Assembly: GCA_009859145.1 (NCBI GenBank)
Contig: VRVR01000036.1
Coordinates: forward strand, 21,584 to 85,583
Direction: 5' to 3'
Length of the DNA stretch: 64,000 nucleotides
Origin: Andalucia godoyi
Lineage: Eukaryota; Discoba; Jakobea; Jakobida; Andaluciidae
A program made the position numbers and the translations under genes. Under the pieces are notes generated by a model. It was not told the DNA's origin, ran no database searches, and saw nothing but the letters and a program-made list of their open reading frames with translations. Position 1 is the stretch's first letter; every line of letters begins with the position of its first letter. Positions 19,969 to 28,312 of the stretch are shown here, one piece after another.

Positions 19969-21075
19969 ATGCATTCCTCCGCAGAAAACGGATTGGCGGG
20001 CATGCATTCTCCAAACCATTCTCTGTCATGGATATTTGCGTCCATTATTTCGTGTGTGCTATTCGGTGGTGGATCCGTTATCCTAGCGTTTGCGAGTTCT
20101 TCAACCACCACATTCATGTCTGCTCTGTCTGCAGCTATGGTTCTCTTCTTTACGTACCTCATTTGTGGAATATTTGGTGTTCTTTTGCATGCGGTGCTTG
20201 GCTTTCCTTCCACATCATCCACCGGGCATTCAAAATTCGATCGTCTCTTTTGGAATAGACTGCACTTATCCGAGAGAACTGCATTCAAAGTACTTGTATG
20301 CTGCCTGTCTGCTGTCTGCAATGCAGGAGCAATCGTCTGTATAAATTCGGCGTTCTTCATTGATATTACGTGGGCAGGTGTGGTCGTGTCGCTTTCTGCA
20401 CTCTCGTCCGTGTTTGTAGCCGTCGTCTCGTATTGTTTGTTTCGTGAAAAGATGCCCGTGTTTGCAGTTTCTGCGGTGGTTTTGTTGGTTGTCGGCGTCA
20501 TATTAATTGGACTTTCCAGTGGCTCCAGTTCGTCGTCGTCCGCAGTGGCTCTTGGGTTTTCTGCAGCATTGCTGTTCGGGGTTGCTCAGTTGTGCCAGAA
20601 GGCATGCTCTGCATTTTGGAGCATGCCACCTATCCCGGTGACTCTTCTGTTTTTGGTGTGCAATGTGCTGCCGTTCGCTGCCCTCCTGATTTTTGAGCTG
20701 TCTCTTCGGAATTTTATGGAAGGAATAGACTGGTTCAACGGACTGTTGGTTGCATCCGCCGGTGTGATCAATTGTGTTGGCTTTGTCCTGATGATTTTCG
20801 CTGTCACTGTGGGCCAAGCAGGCGTTGCTGTTTCTATTCCGAATTGCCAAGGGGGACTTGTTCTTGCGTTTTTTGCAGCTTACAGCGGAACCGTCCCTCC
20901 CACAATGGCCATCGCAGGTAGTTGTGTTCTGGTGTTTGCCGTATGTTTTTTGATAGTGATGCAGCACTGGACTTCCAGAAAAAACTTAACCACAACCCCG
21001 CTCGCTGCAGACGACACACATGATAGTCGATCCGTGAACACAGCGTCATTGATTCTCGTAAAGTCAGCGACGTGA
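19969..21075 (+). CDS. drug/metabolite transporter (DMT) superfamily membrane protein
   Basis: The ATG at 19969 is used instead of an in-frame TTG at 19915. The 368-residue protein has about ten hydrophobic helices in two halves, with a hydrophilic loop (GHSKFDRLFWNRL) between helices 2 and 3 and a short polar tail. The size, helix count and Gly/Ser-rich helices (VGVILIGLSSGSSSS, ending the first half) fit EamA/TMEM144-like DMT carriers of nucleotide-sugars, sugars or metabolites. The substrate cannot be read from the sequence. It is transcribed away from the PKS/NRPS from a shared 1.26-kb region, so a role in export or precursor supply for that pathway is possible but unproven. It converges on the gustatory-receptor-like gene 228 bp downstream. 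Confidence 0.65.
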   Translation: MHSSAENGLAGMHSPNHSLSWIFASIISCVLFGGGSVILAFASSSTTTFMSALSAAMVLFFTYLICGIFGVLLHAVLGFPSTSSTGHSKFDRLFWNRLHLSERTAFKVLVCCLSAVCNAGAIVCINSAFFIDITWAGVVVSLSALSSVFVAVVSYCLFREKMPVFAVSAVVLLVVGVILIGLSSGSSSSSSAVALGFSAALLFGVAQLCQKACSAFWSMPPIPVTLLFLVCNVLPFAALLIFELSLRNFMEGIDWFNGLLVASAGVINCVGFVLMIFAVTVGQAGVAVSIPNCQGGLVLAFFAAYSGTVPPTMAIAGSCVLVFAVCFLIVMQHWTSRKNLTTTPLAADDTHDSRSVNTASLILVKSAT

Positions 21076-21303
21076 TTAGTCAGCTTCGAAAATACTTTAC
21101 CAGTATACACAATACCAATAGAACGTGTGTGTTCATCACCATGAGTAAATTGATGGATCGTCCAAGTATGGTACTGGGAAAAAAGCGAGCATACGATGTA
21201 TCAACAATTCAGATTGCGTTCCAGCGTTGGATACGGCGGTACAAAGCTACACAGAGATAGCGCCCGCCCCCTCCCTCTCCGAAAAATTACTAAAATGCAC
21301 AGA

Positions 21304-22557
21304 TTAAATCAACAATTCCGTCAGCAACCGGGCAATGATGAGTGTCAACAAGCTGTATGACAGTTTCAGCATCATCCCTCGTTCGACATCAAGATTCAGC
21401 AACGTGAAACCCGGATGCGGAATCAAGCTCAGGTGTGCAACGAATGACGCAACCCGTTCGGGGGAAACGTCCTTTCTGTACCTGCGTTCCTGCAACATAC
21501 TGAGAAACGTGACAAGTCGAAAGTACTCCATACGAATCACAGAGGCGTGCCACAAAGCGAACCCCACAGAAAGCACATCCGCGCATGCAATCAGCACTGG
21601 CCAGTACACGGAGTTTTCATTGAAGGAGACAACGATGAAGAATGACAAGACGATCCCAGGAGCCGACAGCAGCAGCATGGAAATCCAATATGGAGTGAAT
21701 CTCCTGGACACAGCCGCCGTCTCCTCCACAATGGCCATGACTTCGTCAAGGATCTTGTCCAGATCTGGCCTTTCCATGGAAACAACATTTCGCAACGTGA
21801 CGTGACGCAACGCCAGCACACGAGAAACGAAAGCACAGACTGTCGCAGAGAACGTCATGTACGCCACGTTGTACAGGATGATGAAGGCACTGCAAAACAT
21901 GAACAAGACAGCATATGTGCGAGATTCATATCCGATCCAAGGAGTCTCAGAAACAAACACGCTGACGCAAATAAGGATCCACGATCCTAAAAAGAAAGTG
22001 CAAAGTTGATTTGCAAGTTGTCGAGCTTCCGAGCGAGAGCCAAGAGACAGAGAGAGCACACGTTCAATGCTCCCTGTGGAGAAGTACCAGTTAAGATAGA
22101 TGGCGGAGACCACAGGTCGTAAATTGAAGAACATGACCAGAAGCCGGGTCCTCCAGTCATAGTCATGAGGGCTCTCATGAGAGCCCAGCACTATCTTGGC
22201 ATCTCCAATCTCCACAAACACCGTAACAATGTCAAGAATTAGCGTGATGGAGACGAACAGCAGCGCAAGCACTGCAATGCAAATCTTGCAAACAGTGCGA
22301 CGTCCAACGCACAGTCCCATGGCTTTTGCAACAAGTCGAATTGGCCGCCACATCTGTTCAGTTTGTTGAAACGCAACTCGATTGCTGCCGTCCGCTCCAC
22401 GAGAGGAGGATGCAAAGTTGACCAGTGGAAGCGCTTCCTCTCGTGAAAGAAGATTCGTCCACAACGTACTGGCGCTTTCATCATACGGCGAGGGTGACGG
22501 AGATCGGAACGCAGAATCTGCCTCCCTGTTTTGATCATTCCGATCTCGCACGTTCAT
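21304..22557 (-). CDS. seven-helix membrane protein, gustatory-receptor-like (GRL) candidate
   Basis: The protein has 417 residues with a true ATG start. A polar, Ser-rich N-terminus of about 90 residues is followed by seven hydrophobic helices at about 92-115, 139-159, 184-203, 215-245, 291-312, 318-341 and 395-416. A long amphipathic helix (LDKILDEVMAIVEETAAVSRRF) lies between helices 4 and 5, and another conserved-looking loop (residues 345-394) precedes helix 7. The protein ends immediately after helix 7 with LSYSLLTLIIARLLTEL. This plan matches insect gustatory/odorant-type channels and their protist relatives: cytoplasmic N-terminus, long intracellular helices and a last helix at the very C-terminus resembling the GR 'TYhhhhhQF' segment. 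Such proteins form ligand-gated cation channels. The assignment is by topology and motif only; an unrelated 7TM family is possible. Confidence 0.5.
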   Translation of the reverse strand: MNVRDRNDQNREADSAFRSPSPSPYDESASTLWTNLLSREEALPLVNFASSSRGADGSNRVAFQQTEQMWRPIRLVAKAMGLCVGRRTVCKICIAVLALLFVSITLILDIVTVFVEIGDAKIVLGSHESPHDYDWRTRLLVMFFNLRPVVSAIYLNWYFSTGSIERVLSLSLGSRSEARQLANQLCTFFLGSWILICVSVFVSETPWIGYESRTYAVLFMFCSAFIILYNVAYMTFSATVCAFVSRVLALRHVTLRNVVSMERPDLDKILDEVMAIVEETAAVSRRFTPYWISMLLLSAPGIVLSFFIVVSFNENSVYWPVLIACADVLSVGFALWHASVIRMEYFRLVTFLSMLQERRYRKDVSPERVASFVAHLSLIPHPGFTLLNLDVERGMMLKLSYSLLTLIIARLLTELLI

Positions 22558-22958
22558 TTTCTAATTCTTTTTTATCAACGAAAACAAATTATTAAAAAAA
22601 TTATGTTTCACGACAAGCATCGAAAAGAAGCTTTTTCAACTGGTCTTTGCATCGTTTTTTGGCAAAATGCTTGAAACCTCTAACGTAGGTGGGGCGGGGG
22701 CGGGGGGTTCAATCCGGCTAGAACTAAATAAAAACATCTTTCCCCTCTTCCGTGATTTTACGTTTTATTTGTTCCTATTTCGTTTTGATTTGGCTGTTGT
22801 CGTCGTCCATAACTCGGATTTTTTTGTTGCGAGTCGGTCACTCTTGGAAGCACGTTCGAAAACTGCACGAACAATCTGAAAGAAGTACGGTGTTTCAAGC
22901 CAGGTGCTTTGGAAACGGGTTGCATGCGGAAAGTTACAGTGTATCCGTACTTTCTTCT
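22558..22958. other. upstream region of the GRL gene; no gene seen
   Basis: The first 60 bases upstream of the GRL ATG are AT-rich. The rest has no convincing frame. If the Fanzor relic once had an N-terminal half, it is not recognisable here, although some frame-0 sequence from about 22880 could be eroded coding DNA. Confidence 0.4.
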
Positions 22959-23375
22959 TTTCGAGCGACTCTACAAATAGCGCCCCAACTTTGGCGAGCT
23001 TTCTGCGCGAACTATGATGCCGCATATTGCTGCAAAGGCTTGAAACGTCCAACATGCTGTGCCGTGGCCAACGTCGCATTCGATGCAAGACTGCACGTCA
23101 TACGCCAGACGCCGACCCGGGGGCCCACTTCCAATTCCGCCCAGATATTTGCTGCACAATGGAAGCGAGTATGGAACTGCTGTTGTCATTGTGACAGAGG
23201 AATACACATCAAAGACATGCCGGGTGCGTGGGAACATTCATCAGAAATTGGGAGGGTGCAAGATGCTTGCGATGTCCAGCATGCCCAGCGGTGATGGATC
23301 GAACATCATGTTTCGTGTTTCCTCCCTTTTTTATATTTCTTCTTCCTTTTATTTATCTGAGTCTGCGGGAGTTGG
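22959..23375 (+). pseudogene. Fanzor2 / IS607-type TnpB-like RNA-guided nuclease relic
   Basis: Pieces of the C-terminal half of a TnpB/Fanzor protein follow each other in correct order but in different frames. The order is: QIAPQLWRAFCANYDA (22977-23024, frame 0); LETSNMLCRGQRRIRCKTAR (about 23039-23098, frame 2); an HFQFR fragment (23126-23140, frame 2); EYGTAVVIVTEEYTSKTC (to 23220, frame 1) and NIHQKLGG (frame 1). CLRCPAC-AVMDR (to about 23303, frame 2) and NIMFR (23302-23316, frame 1) end the series. These match the family's F-TSxM..R..R.I..KTAR segment, the EEYTSKTC zinc-ribbon start, the CPxC second knuckle and the DRDxNGARNI RuvC-III motif. At least four frame changes, a Cys-to-Arg change in the first knuckle (CRVRG) and a deletion collapsing DRDxNGAR to DR show it is dead. 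No N-terminal half or transposon end was found. Confidence 0.75.
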
Positions 23376-23695
23376 TCGTGCTGCGCTCGTATGGAGCGAA
23401 ACTAAACAGCTCGCCGCAGACCATCTACGACAAAAGGTTTGACGTCCCATCGACAGAAGGAGCTCGCGACAGGTACAATCGTTTGCTTGCATCGGAACCA
23501 GCTGAACACGTCAAATTTAAGATCGCGGACAAAAAAGCAGGAGAGCCTCATGGCCCGCTCCTCCTTCTCCCGCACACAGCAAAAACGGGAGTGAGATACA
23601 TGCCCGCGAAAAGTTGCGGAGTTGCTTCATGAATATCAGAGCACTCCAGCCTCGTCGTTGTGAAATATTGGGTTACCAAACAGTTCTGTGCAAGC
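23376..23695. other. region between Fanzor relic and MFS start
   Basis: An open frame to 23632 encodes a hydrophilic stretch (containing EGARDRYNRLLASEPAE) with coding-like composition but no recognised family. It may be the eroded tail of the Fanzor element or the 5' UTR of the MFS gene. Confidence 0.3.
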
Positions 23696-25562
23696 ATGGT
23701 GCATTTTCCATCTGCTGGAAAAGATAAAGCAACTGGGTTAGGGGAGAGCCGCCTCACGACTCTCGCGTTCGTCATGCTGGAGCTCTGCGATCAGATGGTC
23801 GCGGAATTCGTGTTCACCATCGGTGCCTATATGGTTATGGATTTGGGCAAAGTACCCCGAAACGAGGTTGGGTTGTTCGCTGGAGTGCTTTCCGGCGTTT
23901 ACGGAACCACTCAGGCCATTTTCAGGTATGATTGTTCTACTCGGAAACCGCAGTTCGATTGCTGCATTCTTTCGTCCGAAGCGGGGAGTGGTTTATATAT
24001 TGACTTGCTTTCATGATGGATTCTGCATAGTCCGGTTTGGGGGAAAGTTTCGGATAACTTTGGACGACGAGTCTTCCTTTTGGCAGGCATTCTGCTCTCT
24101 GCATTTGCAATGATTGGGCTGGGATGCTGTCAATCTCTTGGTGCGGCGATTGCCGTGCGTGCTTTACAAGGCGCCGTATCAGGTATGCTTCTGCTGCGTG
24201 CCGGTTTTTTCTTTTTCTTTTTTCTTGCTCTGGAAGCGGTGTCTCGTGTGTAATAACTGTTCTTTTAGGAAATGCTTCGATTTTGAAGGCATCTGTTGCC
24301 GATGTCACGTTGACACTTCCAAGCCAAAAGGTTGCAGGTCTTTGGAGCAGCTGGGGCCTCGCGTGGAGCCTTGGGCGGATAGGTATGTAATCCACAACTT
24401 CCCCCCCCCCCCCCCATCCTTTCTTCATTTTTTTATTTTATTCTATTTTATTTTTTTGTTGAAGTTGAAAAGGTTGCTGATATCCTCCTTGAATTTTCTG
24501 TTTGCGCGTATAGGAGGCGCCGTAATTGCAGGCTTTTTGTGCAGACCTGCCAAGTCCTATCCTACAGCGTTCTCGGAAGATTCCGTTTGGGGCAATTTTC
24601 CATACTTACTTCCGTGCATGGTGGCGGGTACCGTCATGTTAGTAACCTTTGCTATGTCTTGGTTTTGGTATCCGGAAACTCTATTAAGGGCCCTCGAACC
24701 GAAGGATGGAGTGACAAGCATGTCGTCGCAGATGGATCATGGTTCCTGCATTGCCTCAACACAGACAAAAGGGGAGGAACTGACTAGTCTTGCAAACCTT
24801 GGTGCGGGGTGCGGGGGAGATATTGCTTCGTCTGACGAGAGAACGACTTTGTTGTCCGCTTCAGAGAAGACGAAGGACAAGAAGAAGCAGAAACGCCCAG
24901 GAAAGTCTATCTTTCTGAAGCTCCTCAAAATTCCTACTGTTTTGCTGTTTTCATTTATCACTCAAATAATGTGGTTCACGTACATTATGTTTGATGAAGC
25001 CTTTGGCATCTGGGCTATATCAGATGGCGGTTTTCGGTTCACTCCGGCTGATCTTGGATATTTTTTTGCTGCCAACGGAGCGATCATTCTTCTCGTCCAG
25101 TTCTTCTTGTATAAGCACATTGCTGCCAACATTTCACTGATCTCGCAGTTTTCGTTTGGTGCTCTATTGAACGCCGTGTTCTACTCGCTGTACCCCTTGT
25201 ACGCTATGGCGTTGTCCCATTCTGTTGCGCTTGGTTGGTTTTCGTTGATTGCGGGGACGGCCTGTCTTATCGTGTCGGCCAACTCTGCACTGCTGTCATT
25301 CAACACCATTGTGAATGCATCGACATCAGATGCTACTTCCTTTGGAGCGTTGAATGGTCTGCTTCAAGTATACATCGGTATTGCCAAAAGCGCAGGAGCC
25401 TTTGTTGGTGGCGTGATTGTCGCTTGGGAACTAAACAACGGTCTCGGATTTCCCTTTAATTCGTGGTTTATCTTTTTGCTGCTTGCTGTCCTACAGATTT
25501 TCGTTGCTGCACCAGGGTTTATTTTCAAAAAAGTCCTGCTTCGGCCTCTTGATGTCGCATAG
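23696..25562 (+). CDS. MFS transporter, ZIFL/tetracycline-type, four exons
   Basis: Four exons are inferred: 23696-23925, 24031-24182, 24269-24382 and 24514-25562. The introns are 105, 86 and 131 bp, all starting GTATG and ending AG, and all junctions keep the frame. The joined protein is 514 residues. It shows MFS features in order: helix 1 (VMLELCDQMVAEF), the motif-A loop after helix 2 (SPVWGKVSDNFGRR, spanning the first junction), a helix-4 RALQGAVSGN segment across the second junction, and the motif-C-like helix ending GRIGGAVIAGFLCRPA across the third. The helix 4/5 pattern and the 'GG.L..PA..YP' sequence resemble plant/fungal ZIFL-type antiporters. A polar central loop of about 110 residues separates the two halves of the protein. 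Substrate unknown. Intron 3 carries a run of 15 C. The start is the first ATG; a further upstream exon is possible. Confidence 0.8.
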
Positions 25563-25784
25563 CTCGGACACTTGTCACAACACAAAGTACTCCATCTGAG
25601 ACAGCTCGGGTGAATGGCTGCGAGCGTTCGCTGCAGCGTACGGTCCTTGGTTCCACGAATCTCAGGGAGACATTTCGCAGATGGGTTATTCGTCATCTGT
25701 TGTCGTTGCTCAGCGTCCTTCGGCTCGAATAGCATGGCATAAAACTAATTCTGTGGATGGACTTTTCAACGGATGAGTATTAAT

Positions 25785-25867
<83 letters not shown>

Positions 25868-26042
25868 TCTTTTTGTTTTGTTTCAGTTTTGTGTTTCCTT
25901 ACGTTTTTTGAGGGATTGACTGTATTGGAATAGCGATCTTGTTCAGCAGCGACATTCTGGGGGCGGGTAATAATTAAAAAAGAGAAAGAAAGAAAGAAAG
26001 AAAAGTAACAAAGGTAAGCGGTGTACCCTTGCCTTCTTAAAA
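25563..26042. other. gap between convergent 3' ends
   Basis: This 480-bp gap lies between the MFS stop and the stop of the TRF-like gene. Apart from the long CT microsatellite (listed separately) and a short GAAA-type repeat at 25980-26004, nothing coding is visible. Confidence 0.6.
25788..25862 (+). repeat. (CT)37 microsatellite
   Basis: About 75 bp of uninterrupted CT dinucleotides lie in the 3'-3' gap between the MFS transporter and the TRF-like telobox gene. The purine strand is in the sense direction of the minus-strand gene's 3' flank. Confidence 0.95.
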
Positions 26043-27299
26043 TCAGCACTGGTGGTCGACTGCATCTGCCGATGGCTGTGCAGAAGCATCGATGGCTTGC
26101 GAAACGTCAACATTCGGATCTTCAACCATCGGATGATCGTTCGTCTCCACAGGAACATCACCGTCGGGATGGCCCTCTGGTAACGGCTCTCCACTATCGT
26201 CTGTTTTGGAGCGCCCCACCCGTTGCTGGGGCGGGCGGTCGGGAAACTCCCCAGTTTCTCTCACATGCTTCAGTGCCTCTTCAGACAAGCGAAGAGCCTC
26301 GGGGCATCTTTCATCGTTCGATTTCTCCAGATTACGCCACTTGTCCTTGAGATCCACGGTGGATCTGTCAAGAAATTCATAGGTGTCGAGAATGGCACGC
26401 CAATTTCCCTTGCCAAACCGAGCCACGCCATCAAGAAGATTTGCAATTTCCTGCTCCGTGAATTTGCGACGTCTCTTTAACACGCGCTGGAGCGAATCGT
26501 CATCTCCAGATATGTGTCCGCCATTCTCCAGCCCGGTCAGACGCGCACGCTTTACTTCTCCTAGGCCGAGCCCGTGTTCATCCACCACTTCCTCGTCGAC
26601 TTGCGGAACATCCTCAAAATCTTCTTCTCCTAGCCCACCCTCTGGGGAGGGTCGCTTTCTGCTCTTGTTCTTTCGTTTCGTGGTAGATCCCGGAACCGCC
26701 GATGCATCGGAGTCCCCCTTCATCAGTCCTTCCTCGTGCTTGCCGACTGCGCACGACACGTCGGATCTCAACTTTTCTGCGATACCCCGCTGGTTGCCAT
26801 TCTGCAAGAGACTCCAAGACCCTTGGGGTGCTTGGACTTGCGCTGCTGCTGGCGGTGCAAGGATGTTTGGGCTCGCATTGCGCAACATCCGCTCAAGCAA
26901 AGATGGTCGGAACTGCTCAATAATCGGTTCCAGAAAGTTGCGCATTTCCGCACGAACAATCTGACGAGCACTTTCAGTGTATCCCTGTGTGGAAAACGTC
27001 GACAATTTGCGAAGCAGCGTGTTCAGCGCTACTGACGTGGATCCCGGAAACGCGTGGAGCAAAGCCTCGTGAGCAGAGGCAAAGTTTGGTGGCTCTTCCT
27101 CAAGCGAGGCCAGCGCCGACACCATAAACATGGAGGATTGCAAATGTGGCATAACAGGGGAATCGAGCAACTGGTGACCCTCAGACATTGCCGCTTGCAT
27201 AGCAACTGACGCAAGCTGTGGATATCCATGTAAGATTGCGTACTCGACAATAATGCCGAGAGGATGCATCGAGGAGACAGATTGTCCAACGGCAGCCAT
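26043..27299 (-). CDS. TRF-like telobox Myb protein
   Basis: The protein has 418 residues and starts at an ATG. A single Myb repeat lies at about residues 275-325: RKFTEQEIANLLDGVARFG, then KGNWRAILDTYEF and the telobox third helix VDLKDKWRN. This is the signature of double-stranded telomere-repeat binders (TRF1/TRF2, Taz1, plant TRB/TRFL), where V-DLKDKWRN contacts TTAGGG-type DNA. The first tryptophan of the repeat is F, a tolerated change. The N-terminal 145 residues are helix-rich and could be a dimerisation region, but I cannot show TRFH homology. A basic/acidic linker with nuclear-localisation-like KRKNKSRKR follows. Telomere binding is inferred from the telobox; a general promoter-binding role is also possible. 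Confidence 0.75.
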   Translation of the reverse strand: MAAVGQSVSSMHPLGIIVEYAILHGYPQLASVAMQAAMSEGHQLLDSPVMPHLQSSMFMVSALASLEEEPPNFASAHEALLHAFPGSTSVALNTLLRKLSTFSTQGYTESARQIVRAEMRNFLEPIIEQFRPSLLERMLRNASPNILAPPAAAQVQAPQGSWSLLQNGNQRGIAEKLRSDVSCAVGKHEEGLMKGDSDASAVPGSTTKRKNKSRKRPSPEGGLGEEDFEDVPQVDEEVVDEHGLGLGEVKRARLTGLENGGHISGDDDSLQRVLKRRRKFTEQEIANLLDGVARFGKGNWRAILDTYEFLDRSTVDLKDKWRNLEKSNDERCPEALRLSEEALKHVRETGEFPDRPPQQRVGRSKTDDSGEPLPEGHPDGDVPVETNDHPMVEDPNVDVSQAIDASAQPSADAVDHQC

Positions 27300-27814
27300 C
27301 GTGAGTATAAGTGTGAGTGTGAGTGTGGAAGATGGTGCGTGTGTGTGTGTGTGGGGTTTCTCCTCGACGTCGTATTTGTACCTGAATTTTTCTGCTTGGG
27401 TTCGTGCGTCGTGTTTCGGGGGCGTGGGAATTGTGGAGAAGACACAAGATAAACGAGAAAGAAGGAAACCCTGACGAGAATAGGAGAGGGCAAAGACGAA
27501 ACCCTGTTCGAGGGTAACAGGGTTGATCGGTCCTCAAGTGTGCAACGATTAGGCCCATGAAAAATCGCGCGCCAATTCAAACGGCCTTGAATCCCACGTT
27601 CCGATTTAAAGTTCTCGCCGTCCGATTTTCAAAAAACGGGCCCGGTTAAAATGCCCATTGCATTTCCTTTACAGCTCCCCGATTTATTTTCCTTTTGCAT
27701 ACAGCATTCTTCAAATCCTCAAGCATGCAAAGCCTGCTTGAGCCCTCTTTGTTAAACTATGGCTTTTCCTCCTTTCTCTCTGTGTGTTTCTTTCTTTTGT
27801 GAGTGAGTGAGCGA

Positions 27815-27848
<34 letters not shown>

Positions 27849-27877
27849 ATCATCGATTCACAGAACATACAATCTCC
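27300..27877. promoter_or_regulatory. divergent promoter region with GT-rich repeats
   Basis: This region lies between the divergent starts of the TRF-like gene (minus) and the Kish gene (plus). GT/GA-type repeats sit directly against both genes. At 27311-27354 GTGAGT/GTGT units lie just upstream of the TRF-like ATG, and at 27799-27848 an uninterrupted GT stretch ends 30 bp before the Kish ATG. The middle has no gene. Confidence 0.55.
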
Positions 27878-28099
27878 ATGAATTTGCTGTCGGTCGACGG
27901 AGTCTTCTGTGCTCTGCTGTTGTTCATATGCATGTCAACCTACCTGTCTCGCTATCCATTTTTCAGAAGCAAGCTGCATGCTGATCGCCAAGGACCCATG
28001 AGCTTTTTCTACAAGACTGCGGTCATCGGACGGCGGCTTTCAATCCCAGTCTCTATCCTCTGCTTGCTCTCGTCGCTGTACGTCATTTTCCTCCGGTGA
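27878..28099 (+). CDS. TMEM167: Kish / TMEM167 small secretory-pathway membrane protein
   Basis: The ATG at 27878 gives a 73-residue protein, the usual Kish length (72-74). The layout is exact: an N-terminal hydrophobic helix (ALLLFICMSTYL, about residues 9-27), a short polar loop, the conserved G..FYKTAVIGRRLSIPVS block, and a C-terminal helix ending YVIFLR. In animals and yeast (Kish/Ksh1) this Golgi protein is required for constitutive secretion. The frame is open upstream through a GT repeat as Val/Cys runs, but that part lacks an ATG and is 5' UTR. The gene converges on UTP20 with a gap of 213 bp. Confidence 0.85.
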   Translation: MNLLSVDGVFCALLLFICMSTYLSRYPFFRSKLHADRQGPMSFFYKTAVIGRRLSIPVSILCLLSSLYVIFLR

Positions 28100-28312
28100 T
28101 ATGCGACAACTGACCATGCCGACATATCCGCCCATCCACACTTTTTTTTCTCCTCCGACGAACTCGCATACCCAAGATGGTGGTGGTCCACATGGATATT
28201 TCTTCTTGATTCACAAATCATCAATTGTATTATAAAAGTCTAATGTCTTATTATGGCTGGGATACAACTCCGGCTACGGATGCTGGTACTCTCGCAGTAA
28301 TACCAGAACTGA

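Noticed and set aside
22695-22720. Second B-box-like string (GGTTCAATCC)
   Set aside because: The flanking G-run has no complementary C-run, so no T-arm can form, and there is no cloverleaf.
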